Shown here: one piece after another, positions 15,144 to 27,077 of the stretch
Numbering within the stretch: position 1 is the first letter of the stretch
Layout: every line of letters starts with the position of its first letter
Assembly (NCBI GenBank): GCA_905182985.1
Contig: CAJJDN010000096.1
Span: 121,218-185,217 of the forward strand
From: Paramecium sonneborni
Taxonomy: Eukaryota; Ciliophora; Oligohymenophorea; Peniculida; Parameciidae
Length of the DNA stretch: 64,000 nt
Direction: 5' to 3'
Translations under genes and position numbers: made by a program
The notes under the pieces: generated by a model
The model's input: only the letters and a program-made list of their open reading frames with translations
Database searches by the model: none
What the model was told of the DNA's origin: nothing

Positions 15144-18100
15144 TCAATTATTATCGTAATGGCTATGTCTCATCTAAACTCTACTTCTATTCATCTCTAC
15201 AACAATATTAAGTATATTTTCTAAGTTACTCATTCTCCTTTCCCAATAAATCCCTTCTCTCTCTCTTATAATTCTACTTCTTTCTGTCACTTAATTTATC
15301 AAAATCATCTTGCACCAAAATTGTAGGCCTTATCGACATAAACCTATTTTATATCTTTCCATATCTACTTTAAAAATGATGTTATCACTGTTATAAATGA
15401 TATTGCTATCCTAAAATAACTCAATATTTCTAATTCTCCCTCAAATTTCCAAGCCTAACTCACTGTAAAATAAGTTTAAATCACTATCTATGGTAAATCT
15501 TCGAATATAAATTAAACAAAATAACCCTAACATTATATTCTATTTCTTTTACTTTCACTAAATTACTCATCGATTTCCCAGCCTAATTAGGTACTAAAGC
15601 TCTTGTAAATTTATTATTTGGAATAACTGAAACATTATATGGAGCAATAGAATCCAGTAAATTAGATAAAGCTGCATTTCTTCCTTGAAATCCTATTGTA
15701 TAAAAATCATTAATAAATTATGACGATAATTGCTGGGTTTAACTACTATGTTTGAATATTCTTATCAAAATTAAATATATAAAATAGAGAAAATGTACTC
15801 CTGAAGTTGCAGCAGTAATAGCTATAGTTAAATAGTACATTTCAATATAATTACAATTCTGAAGAACAAGAATGAATGTCATATCCCCAAAAAGATCAAA
15901 CTTAAACAATTATGACATAAAAAATTGAATAATTCTATTTATTTTAGCTACTGATCTTGATTATCCAATACTCTGTAAGCGAGAGAGAAATAATTCGATT
16001 GATGCCTCAATCTTTGATTTTTTTATCCTTTCCGAATATCCTTCATTAAGCAAATTCCGATTTGTATCTAAAGCACTAGATTTAAGTCTGTATTCTGTAA
16101 TTTCAATTTATTATTCATTAAATTATTCAGCATGTTCTAATGTTGTAATATATTCTGGAATTACATCTGAAATCGAAAAGTACAGATAGCCTTCCACTAA
16201 AGCTGAGATAACTGCAAATCCAGCATAACAATAATATTATTGATATCCCTTGGTAGCTTAACATTATTTTTCATTTTCATGTGTTACAAATTCAATTAAA
16301 AAAAATGGTGCTACCAAAGCAGCTCCAAAAAATAAAAAGTTTGTTAATATTAAAAGTAGTAAATTTAATTTTCTTTTTGATAAGTAATTGTTCAACTTAA
16401 CAACTGATTCATCAAATACATATTTTTAAGTAGGCTTTACAAATATATTATAATATTTATATTTAATCATTCGAATTACATTAGACCAATAACTTTCTGT
16501 GGCTTTTCTATAAGCAGTTTCTCTTAGTCCATACCCAATACCAATATTTAAAAAGTCATCAAATTTATAATCGAAAACTGAATACTAAAAGTAATATGTA
16601 TCATATAGAATTGAATATAAGCCCTTGATTGCCTATAAGGTAAGGCTTCCTTAAATCCTAATTTTTGAAGGAGGAATTAATCTACACAATTTAATAAAAT
16701 CTCTCTCTGTATACCCTTTTAATAACATTCTTTCAACTAAATCATCAGTCAAAGTATATTCCATTAATATTTTATCAATTTAACATTAATACTATAAAAC
16801 GTTTTCCCAAATATTTAGAACATCAAATTGATGTAATTCTTCTAAAGATTAAGAATCTGCTTGAATTAAATTGATTTGCTCAATTCTATTATATTTTTCA
16901 CTCAGAAATATATAAGTATCTTTTTAAAAGATCATATAATAAGGGTATGGTTTTGCTGGTTTCTCCATAGTGTATCTAAATAAATTTGAGAATTTATCTA
17001 AAGTATCTAAATTTAGAATTAATTAAGTATCTTCTTAATTTAAAATATTTGTGATCTTCAAATAATGTTATACAAAATTTAAATGAAATTATGAAAACTT
17101 AAAACTTTCTATGTAATCTAAATGATTTGGTATAATTAATTCACTTTAAGTATAAATTAATTAATTTAAAATTTCTACTTGATCTCCTAAACTAATAGGA
17201 ATTTCATCATAAATGCCTTATTTCCAACATTTATAATCAATTTTAATTGGTAAATCATCAGGAGCTGAATATTTATATGACTTTTATGACAAATATTTAG
17301 CTATCATATTTTTCAGAGTTACATTGTAACATAGAAAAGTATGTAATGGAAGTAATTTATTTTTAGAGATAGCTGCTCTTTTTTTAACAGCATTCATAAT
17401 TGAATTTAATTTTTCTTCAGAATCTAATTGAGTGCTTGTCATATTTAATTCTACTAAAAAAACTTTAGGATGAAATATAAAATTATTAAAGATATCTGTC
17501 CATCCTTTTTCGGTTAAGAAGTTATTCTTTGAAAAATTCAATCTTTTTAAAGGGAATTAATAATCAGATGATTTAGAATTTAAATATTTTTAAGCATTAT
17601 AAGAGATATTTTTAGCAATTCCGTCATTAAGAGCCATAAAATGGAGATTTAATATTTCTAAGTTTGGAGTTTTTTATGTAAAAACAAATGTTCTTAAAAA
17701 TTTTTACCAAACTCCTTTATCTTAAAATAATTCATTTTTCCCAAATGTCTAAATAACGAATAGGAAATTAACGAGTGAATTATCTTTAATTTTTCTTTTA
17801 AAAATTAATCCAATCAATTGCACACTTAATCATGTCTGTCACTATTTTATCTTCCAATTCTATTGCTTAAAGTTCAATTCTTTCTATATTCACATACTCA
17901 AAATAAATAAGATTATTGAATAATAATTCCATACCCTCTTATCCAATATTAAATGAATATAAAATACAAATTCTTTTCAAAGACAAATAAAATGATTTCT
18001 GACGCCCTGTATAAATTATTCTGTCTCTCAATTTTTAAGCTGGATTAATTATAGCCTTTATTGCAGATATTCTAAGATTACAATTCATCAATACTAATTC

Positions 18101-21100
18101 TTCTAAGATACTATCTTCATTATAAATTAACTTTGTTGATATCAAACATAAAGCTTCATTATCTAATTGATTTTTTGAATTATAATTTAAACCCATATCT
18201 AATTTCAAATATCTTAATTTATAAATTGAATAATTAAATTATAAATTAGCAAAACTCGCAGCATCTCTTAAAATTAAATCTGTAAATCCAAAAATTTCGT
18301 TAAAGATTAAATTATAATACAAAAAATAAGTGTCTTCATGTTCAATTACATTAAGATCAATTTTACTACCTTATTTAGGATTCTTAAAAATTTAATATAA
18401 TTAGTAATTTGGATCATTTTATTTTAAGTAAATTATTTTATATATCTTCAACAATCTCAATGTATCAACTGATTTTTGGATAAAATTAAAAAACTCCATA
18501 TCAATACTAATCTAACCATTTATTATTAGACTTTAAAGTTTCAATTTTTATACTTTACATATTTCAAATATATGCATGAAAATGTTATCTGCATTTTGAG
18601 TTGTAATTTCCAAATATTCTAATTCACTTTATTGAGAAAATAGTAATGTAAATATCTTTTGGATAGATGAAATATGATTTTTACTTTTTTCATCTACTGA
18701 TAGCTTTAATTTCTTAATTTAACATACTTTATCTAATTTAAGATCAAATTATTTTATATGATCAAAAATAATACCATTTGATAAAGTCAAAGATTTTATT
18801 GGTAAAACATTACCTAATATAATATAATTTAAAAATTTTATTGATTATTCTGCTGTCAATTTGTCTTCACAATTGTCAATCGATAATTTTTCAAGGTTGT
18901 ATGATTTTCTATTATCACAAAGTGTTAATAAAATTTACAAAAATTATTCTCTAAATCCAATAAGTGTTAATTTCTTTAAATTTATTTAATTATTACAAAG
19001 GAATAGACCAAAAAATTACTCAATACTTTATCTACTTTGGTTAGTTACTTAATTAATGTATATATTTTCTATTTTAATAAATTAAATTTGTAAGGTGTTG
19101 TCTGGTTTTGATTCAAAATATTTTTAAGAAAATTATATACTTTATTTGCAGCAAAGCATAAATAAATCCAAATCTAAATGAGACAGTTTTAGTTTTTGTA
19201 ATTAACTATTTGGATATAATATCAATCCAGAAACGATTCTTTAATATATCGAATTTTTCATATCAAGTTATTCTTATTATGATTGACCATTATTCTTTAG
19301 ATTAATATTTTGAAGTTCTAAATCTAAATCTAATTTTTATAATTAATAAGGAAAGTTAGGCTTAAAAAGTTATAGGCTATTATATAATTTTGACTTTAAA
19401 CCTAGTTGAGATTAAACAGCAAATTAGGAATTTTCAAGGATTAGCATATTTATTTCATCCATATGAGTATCTCCAAAAGCTTTTTCAACTTATAAAGTCT
19501 AATTTTAATGAAGGATTTAATTAAATATCTATTTAAAAAAATTAAAATACATTTATCCATTAAATCTCTGAAATTTTAGGATTATTCTATAAATTAATTT
19601 ATCTCAAAGAAAAAATTCTTTTAAGTTCAAGAACCTTACTTCTTATTAATTGTAACTGTTTACATATTGAATAGATCATTTCATCATTTAAGTCACACTT
19701 AATTAGATTTAATGTATCTAAAAGTTATCTATCAAAATTTAAGATCAAATTCTATATCATCCATTCAAATAATTAAATATCAATAATAGAACAATCCTTC
19801 ATTGTAAATTATTTCAATGTAAACTAATATATTTCTTCATTATAATTTTCTCTCACCTTTATCATAGCTTATTATAAATTCTTGCAATTAATGATTTCAA
19901 GTTTTTCAATTTCGCTAATAGGAAAGAAAAATGATAAAAAATCATCACTTAATTAACAATTAATAAATCTAAGTTCCTTAAGCATTAATAATGGAATTTA
20001 TTCAGGCTCTATCTATGATTTTGTATTTTAAATAAATAAAGCTGTTGTTTAAGTCATTCCTAAGGTAAAACTGTAATCCAAATTTATAGTTTTAAAAATA
20101 AGGGTTTACAATCTTTTATTTTAATAAATGAAAATTAATGCTAATTTATTCCATAATTCTTATGTCTAAACTTAAAATTCTTCAAATTTCAAATAATTTA
20201 ATTCTTCTAATGGATTAATATTCTAGGATATAATATTAGCTTGAAGATTATCAATAATATTGTTAAAATTAACAGCTTTGATAATTAATTTTTTTAATCT
20301 TATTTAACGACTGAATACTATATATTTAAAAAACTCTTCTTCTCCAACTCCTTGAAAACCTCCAAATTTCAATTATCTTAACCCAAATACCCTGTTGTTT
20401 TCAGAAGAATTTTATAAAAATAAATCTAATTCTCTTATTGATAAAGATGATTTTGTAAGTTTTATTTTATAGAAGTGGAATTCCTTTAACTACAATTTAG
20501 ATGAATAAATCATTAAACTTATTAATTTTCCAACATCAAAAGAAATACTTGTTATAGTATCTAATTTTAATATTTGTAAACTATGTACAAAAGTATTTGG
20601 CATTGTATTCAAAAAATTTTAAATTTCATTTAAATAAACACTTCCTTCACCCTATAAATATAAATTTAGATTACTTTCATTTAATCTTAAAAATATTTAA
20701 ATGTCTTTAATCTTAAATTTTCAGTCAATAGAAAACATTTAAAAGTCTAAACATCTAATTCCAAACAAGATGAATAAAACTTTAATCGTATTAATGAATA
20801 TTTAATCTTAGGATTTTTATGAATTGATTCTAAAATATAAATGGCAGCCAATTTTAAAGCCTCTTTTTTATTTTTTTTAATAAAACTATTTATAAATTTA
20901 AAACTTTCTATTTCCAAAAATGAGTTTTCCTTCGTAAATAAGTAATCTAAAAAAAACTATTTTAAAACATCAATCGTCATAGAATATTCATGTTCAGAAT
21001 CTAACATAATGAGATTCTTTAATTTTAATTTAAAATTTTTAAGATTCTAAAATTTTTATTTTTTTGAATTAAAATCTGATAAAAATAGATTTAAAGTCTT

Positions 21101-22544
21101 GCAATAAATTTCAGCTCTTCCTACATCTAAATTCTAAATTGCTATTAATAATAGAATAAAAATAAATACTATGAGTTCTAACGTTACTGTATTCTGAGAA
21201 AATAAAAACCTTGAGTAAAGTTTCAATTTAATCATATCTATTAAAGTTTTCTACTTTAGATAGATCTAAAGACTTTAATTTATGTTTATATCTATATTTA
21301 CCTTAATAAACATTGATTTATACCTAAATCTGTATTATCTTTCAATTTTTAAAGTTGAAATTCTTCATTTTACTTTTCATAAGCCTAAGTCAGAACAGAT
21401 AACTTATATAAAGTACTATTATTTTCAGTAAGTGAATCATTTAAGTTAATTGACTTACATTCTAAAAATATATTATCAGCAAGCAATTAAAAGGCTTTTT
21501 CGAAAATATTTGAATTAGCTGATATGTCAATATTATTCACTCTAAATCTATTATATCTATCACCAATAAGTTAATATATAGCATTTGTATTATGAAATAA
21601 AGGTTAATTTTTCAATTTTAAAGTAATTAGTCCTTTAGCTGTAGCCAAATTCTAACAAACCATATTAAAACTACTTTATGTGCCTAAGTAATTATCAGAT
21701 AAATCTAATGATGAGATTTATTCCAAAGTTTCTAAATTATAAGTACATTTTATTAAATGCTCAAAACCTTTCCAATTTATTTAAGTAAAACAATTAGATA
21801 AATTAAAACTGAAAAAATATGTTTAATCAATTTTTTTCATAACAATCTCTTTTTCCTGTCTAATTTTTTACACTTACCATATTCTCAATATTTTAATGAT
21901 TGCTATCGAAAATTTTTTCTTGTTCTTCAATAATAGATAAAAATAATCAGAGTTATCTTCAAATTTTTTTTATAAATAATGTTTCAATTTTCTTAAAAAA
22001 GTTCCTTTATAAATTCCAGGGTTACTTATGATAAAAAGCTATTTTCATTAAATAATAAATTACTTTTTGTAGATTGATATTTCTTTAAAAAACTTAAAAA
22101 ATGAACTCTTCAACACTTTAATCATCTAATTCATTATGTTATAATTCTATAACCAAATTCTTTGTTTTGACCCAGCTAAACCATAAAGGTAGAATCATCA
22201 AATTATCTTTCTCAAGTTTTGTGTCAATGAATCTAATTTATTGAATTGAATAATCTCCTCTTAACCTTAATTCAATCATTTTCCAATGTTCCAATTTGAA
22301 ATTACCTTTATATCCTTTTATTGTAATTTTTTTATCATAATGACAAGCATAACATTATTACTATTACATTAATATTCAATACAGATAATTCTTCAAGCTA
22401 ATCTTCAATTGTCTTAGGTGGTTGGAATTTAAATTCTCCGTTTGGGAACTTATTTTTTTCTTTCTTCTCGTGAATCTCTTTTTTAAAGCTGGCTATCCAT
22501 GTTTTATGTTTTTTAATCTCATTCATATAGATATTAGGCTGCAT
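15144..22544 (-). CDS. Giant leucine-rich-repeat protein with C-terminal membrane domain
   Basis: I traced long stretches of one minus-strand reading from ATG 22544 (MQPNIYMNEIKKHK) to TGA 15144-15146, roughly 2,300-2,400 residues, with many short introns; those resolved include one of 22 nt near the start, one of about 31 nt near 17840 and two of 26 nt near the end. The first three quarters are LRR-like units (for example KLRYLKLDMGLN, TLKLKNQPLFHN). From about 16,400 down, hydrophobic segments appear: KLNLLLLILTNFLFFGAALV, YYLTIAITAATSGVHFLYFI, and one near ISFITVITSFL preceded by FEDLPQIVIQTYF. The tail is short and basic. Spot checks near 20,800, 21,500 and 18,700 stayed open, but not every codon was checked, so a split into two genes is possible. 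Function unknown; repeats plus membrane segments suggest an adhesion or receptor-like role. Confidence 0.75.
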
Positions 22545-22860
22545 AAAATAATATCAATTATTTTTAAATTGAATAAGAATATCGATTAGAATAAGACTGA
22601 ATTAAGATTTCTTTAATTTACTCATAGTTCTGATAATTTGAAATTTGAATGCTGCTGATGATCTAATTAAAAATGTTGAATAATAAATCTTTAAATTTAG
22701 AAAGTGTATAAATTCATTTTTAATTAAAATATTTTCTTAATATTAATTTATTTATTAAAATTTGTCACTTTTTTGTTATTTAAATAAGCATTGAATCCTT
22801 TATTGATTAGATTATAAAATTAAATTTAAAAAATAATATAAGAAATTACTAGATATAAAA
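22545..22860. other. Intergenic AT-rich interval
   Basis: 316 bp between two minus-strand genes. No coding frame or RNA gene is recognised. It presumably holds the 3' end of the GAF gene and the promoter of the LRR gene. Confidence 0.5.
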
Positions 22861-24588
22861 TCATAATTATAGAAAATCAATTTTACTTAAAATAATTTTT
22901 CCAAACATTTCTAATAATTCTTAATCAAATGAACTAACCTTTTAAGATCTGATTCCTTTATTATTAATAACTTATAAAATCACAGACTGATGCTTTCCTT
23001 CTATTTCAATGCAATATATTGGCATGGTAGTTTAAATATCGACTAAAAATAAAATAAAATAAAATAAAAAACCTAAATTATTAAATGACTAATGATTATA
23101 GGCATTTTAAACCCATAAAAATTCTTTAAATTTATGAGCTTCCCCAACAATTCCGATTCCTAATTATGATACTTCAAGTAATTTCTTTTCATTTACTCTT
23201 AGTAATCGATTATTATTAACAACATAAACTAAACCTTTTTGTGTATGGAATAAGTTTTTTAATAGGTTTTCTGCTTCAAATAAGATTTGTTCTGTATCAT
23301 TCATGTATACTAATTATAATTAAGCCTAAGATTAAGTTGTATAATATACATGTATAACATTTCTTAGTGCATTCTAAATACTAATAGATTCACTTGATTA
23401 TTAATGATTTCTCAATAAGATTGATATCATTTCAGATGTCTTAGAAATAAATAATTAATCATCATTATTAAAATGCCCAGTTAATTTATTGACTGCTTAT
23501 ATAACTCCAATTGAATTTTGTTATTTATCTAAAATTGGACATAATAAAATTGTGTTTGTTTTATAACCCTTATCATTATCTTTTTTGAATCTAGGATCAT
23601 TGTATGCATTATGAACATTAATCAAGCCTCTTTCTTAAAAACAAGCTCCAATTATATCTTCATTGGATTAAATTCTTAATACTCTATCTTTAGTTTTTGT
23701 CCATAACTCCTAGTGTTCACTGTCTAACACATATATTTAAACCCTATCACAATTAAGTGAATCTCTTAGTAATCCTTATAAACTATCTAATTAATCATTT
23801 AAAGGAATTTGCTAAAATATATTACAAAAATAAATAATACTTCATAAATTTATAAACAAGCATCAAATAATTTATTTTATTTAATTACATTTTTGAACAA
23901 AAGTTTATGCTCTTGCAACACTAATTAAATTGCATCAAATATGTGTACAATATTGCTCAACTCCATTTTTTAAATATTTGCAAAAAATTAATCTTCATTA
24001 GAAACTAAATTCTTTATTTGTGTTAAATGATTTAATTCTTCATAACATTTAACATATTAACTCAATAAGGCTTAAAATAAATTGAATATATATACCATAA
24101 TCAGAATCAAGGATAGCAGAAAGATTCTCATCAAAATTCGTGTCTTTTGTTCTTGTCCTAAGTGATTTCTTTGGACCTAAACTTGGTGTTCTTGATGAAT
24201 CATCTGTCTTAACCATAGGTTTTAATGGATTCACAATCTCAACTATTTATTACTTCTCGACTCTCAATGCACTAATAATGCAATCTCTTTTTTCGATAGC
24301 TATTTAAAGTGATTTAATCATAAATTCATATTGCTATATTTATTTATCTTTTTAAATGACTGCTGAATTAAGTTATTAAACTTGTTTCACTAATTTTTAA
24401 ACTAGCTCCTATAGTTCTCTTTCACTTTGCTATTTAAGTTTTAGGTTCATCACATCACTCAAATTAGGTAACTTTTGTTGGCTGTTACTTCCTAATTTGT
24501 CTGTTGATCTATAATTTTAAGATGTTACAGGTCTTCGTATGTTTTAGACTGAATTATTCATATATTATTAAAAATTATTATCATGCAT
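22861..24588 (-). CDS. Coiled-coil protein with two GAF-type domains
   Basis: After a Ser/Asn-rich N-terminus and a coiled coil of about 60 residues (LKLKQQSERELQELVQKL), two GAF-like modules follow. The first includes the DRVQIYVLD region, ILCPILDKQQNSIGVIQAVN and a helical end; the second includes GLVYVVNNN and ILQVINNKG. GAF domains bind small ligands such as cyclic nucleotides or act as dimer modules. No catalytic domain (for example phosphodiesterase) follows before TGA 22861-22863, so a regulatory or scaffold role is inferred. A 30-nt candidate intron (about 23,042-23,071) is 3n and stop-free. The start at 24588 is one nucleotide beyond the stop of the preceding gene; an in-frame ATG at 24651 would overlap that gene by 62 bp. 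Confidence 0.75.
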
Positions 24589-24589
24589 C

Positions 24590-25118
24590 TCAAAATTCCT
24601 CTTTACCTTCATCATAAACTTATTATTATTTAGAAAATCGCTTTAAGACATATGAAACAAATGCTAAAATCAATATCATAAATATGATGCCGTTAACCTT
24701 ATAATTTGAAATTAAATGTACCAACAGAAATGTCTCCAAAAAAAAGTATTAGACAGGAGCTTCTGTTTAGCAATCATTAGATGTCATGTACATACGTCCT
24801 CCATAAAACAATAGCAATCCTATATATATTCCAAAACATATATCAAGAAAATTGAAAAACAAGTTGATGGCTGCATTTTTATATCTAATTTAATTTAGCA
24901 TTTATTGCATACCGTGGTATTAATGTAATTAAAATATAAGTACCCCAGATTATTAATCCATAGAATACCAAGTGAACAAATAATTACAAATTTTGATTGC
25001 ATTTTTGATCGATAAATTAAGTCTCTATTATTCCAGAGGCTGAAAGGAAAATCAAAGTGTAAAAAAAATGAGCTCCTTCACTTGCTTTTAATTGTTTCTT
25101 AGCTTCAATTTCTTGCAT
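24590..25118 (-). CDS. Small four-helix membrane protein
   Basis: 166 residues after one 28-nt intron. Four hydrophobic segments are visible: FFYTLIFLSASGII, LFVHLVFYGLIIWGTYILI, FLDICFGIYIGLLLFYGG and NGIIFMILILAFVSYVL, followed by a charged tail (SKQQQVYDEGKEEF). The N-terminus (MQEIEAKKQLKASEGA) is hydrophilic with no signal peptide. The topology resembles small tetra-spanning proteins, but I do not recognise a family. The stop codon TGA (24592-24590) sits one nucleotide before the ATG of the GAF gene on the same strand. Confidence 0.8.
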
Positions 25119-25493
25119 GTTTAATAATTTTATTTATTATATAAACTTTTAACGATGAATTAGATTATTAGCTAATTATCCATATCCCAGAATCAACTTT
25201 AACAATATTAATTTTAAATCATCTGATAGTTTTAATTATTTATTTACTTTTGATGTTTTGTTACCTAAAAATCTCAATTTCTTAATAAATTATAATGGTT
25301 GCAGTCTATTTTTAACTCATGTGAAAATGTTAAATTTCTATCATTTTATAACTTTTGGTTCAGTAAAAAATATATAATATGATGAATAAATTTTGGTTCC
25401 TTTATAGAATTGCATATCTTTCTTCAAGGCGGTAAAATACTTTAAATTAATTTGTAATTTTTTTTACTTTAAAACACACATTGCTTTTTTATA
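25119..25493. other. Divergent promoter interval
   Basis: 375 bp between divergently transcribed genes (membrane protein - and basic protein +). AT-rich; no other features seen. Confidence 0.5.
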
Positions 25494-26033
25494 ATGGAAT
25501 AGTTCACAGATGATGAAGAAATACAATTGATACCAATTAAAAAGAAACCGAAAACATAGGAAATAAACAAAAAAAATATAAATATATAAAGATAATAGAG
25601 TTTACAAAAACCCATCAGCAAGTCTAATCCTAAAAGGATGGATTTAAAAATTTAAACATCATTGTTGGATTCCCTTAAATTTACAGAGAACATTCAACCT
25701 GATATTATAAAATGTTGTTTGGATAATGATTTTACTTTATGGGAGCACTAAAATTTTGTTTTTAAATTGAGTCAAAAATATCTAAATTAAAAAGTTGAAC
25801 AAGATTAGAAAATAATACAATATTTTAATGATTTTAATTAGAAATGGAAAATATATCCCTATTAACACTTTGTTGATCTAAAACCTGAGACAGACCATGT
25901 TATTAAAAGATAACCATTATTTGATTAAAAAAAAAAAAATAAAAAAAATAAAAGAAAAAATTAAATAAAAGTAATCCCTTTATATTAGAATTAAAAAATA
26001 GTAGATATAAGAATAAAATTAGAGTTTTAATGA
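25494..26033 (+). CDS. Small basic hypothetical protein
   Basis: Uninterrupted 179-residue frame ending at TGA 26031-26033 with no introns. The start MEQFTDDEEIQLIPIKKKPK is acidic then basic, and a lysine cluster near the C-terminus (KKKNKKNKRKN) resembles a nuclear localisation signal. The middle is helical (DFTLWEHQNFVFKLSQKYL). No known domain is recognised. Nuclear location is an inference from composition only. Confidence 0.7.
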
Positions 26034-26143
26034 AATGATGATATGTGATTTATAATATCACTTATTTATTCTTAAATTATTCTGTTCAGACTAGTATTAT
26101 CGTAATTTATTAATTTTATTCTCTAACAGAACCTAATATATCA

Positions 26144-26540
26144 TCATTTGAGGTTCTATAACTCAATTAGAACCAGCAATTGGAATTAATATTTATTTGT
26201 CTCATTTTATGTATTAAATAATGTTTCAATCAGATTCTATTATAAAAATAATAAATCATATAGTTTAGCTATTGATTTATTTTAATAATTCCTTAATATG
26301 TTTTTTCTGAATCATCAATATCTTGTATATAAATTTCTCTGTCAATTTCATATAATTTAATTTTTTCTTTCTATTTTACCATTTTTTTCATAATTCAATT
26401 ACCTTTCTTAAATTCTATTTGCAAGTCTTTTTTTTATTTATTATTTATTATTTTGAATTACATAATTAGTTTAAACATCTTTTATTATCCATTTCAATAA
26501 TATCTTGAAAAATTGTTTTTTTAGAAATTCTTTTCTTCAT
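26144..26540 (-). pseudogene. Doubtful short ORF, possibly a decayed gene
   Basis: From ATG 26540 (MKKRISKKTIFQDIIEMDNK) a frame continues across a candidate 33-nt intron into KLYEIDREIYIQDIDDSEK. The last part (LIETLFNTQNETNKYQFQLL), ending at TGA 26144-26146, is in a different frame that no GT-AG segment connects. This is either a decayed gene with a frameshift near a 6-A run (about 26,311-26,316) or two unrelated open stretches. No family recognised. Confidence 0.3.
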
Positions 26541-27077
26541 AAATTATAACTTTTTAATTATCAACGATATTTATTGTTTTTAAAAATTATTAATTAGATA
26601 ATTTCTTGATCTGTTATTTAATTGTCAATTATTTGATTCTAATCCTGTTAAATTATAAAAAATAAATTAATTTTAAAATAAAAATGCAACTAGAAATTAT
26701 TTAGATTATATATTTTAACGAATAAAAATGAATAAATTTCATTAAAATGAATTAAATAATTCATATAAAAATTACTTAAACCAAAGTATGGGTTTAAGTA
26801 ATTAAATGAAAAGTTGTAATCAATGCTTTAGTAAATTAATTTAAGATGTATTCAACTTAAAATTTTATTTTTAAATTTTAGTTTATTAGATTCAGAATAC
26901 AATCTTAATTTAAAATGATAAAATTTATAGGTATCATCACTAACTTGATCAATGTCTTGTAAGAATTTAATTAATTAATACTAATCAAAATTCTATTTAT
27001 TTTCATGATTAATCACCTCTTGCATAATTGGTATCATCCTGTAGAAGATCCAGTGGAGTATGAAGAAATCAGAAGGT
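26541..27077. other. Intergenic AT-rich interval
   Basis: 537 bp of low-complexity sequence between divergent genes. It contains a 13-bp perfect inverted repeat (listed separately). An ATG at 27005 opens about 40 codons (MINHLLHNWYHPVEDPV) but runs into TGA; I used the later ATG for the ligase gene. Confidence 0.45.
26770..26803. repeat. Perfect 13-bp inverted repeat with 8-nt loop
   Basis: AATTACTTAAACC at 26770-26782 and its exact complement GGTTTAAGTAATT at 26791-26803 flank an 8-nt loop. The arms contain three G/C pairs, more than expected for random AT-rich DNA here. It could form a hairpin in RNA or a cruciform; no function is shown. Confidence 0.7.

Noticed and set aside
15162..15750. 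Long open + frame starting MAMSHLNSTSIH, with a segment (NDVITVINDIAILK) resembling a trypsin-like protease.
   Set aside because: The minus strand here encodes the membrane segments and tail of the LRR protein with consistent introns, and the + frame lacks the catalytic His and Ser motifs.
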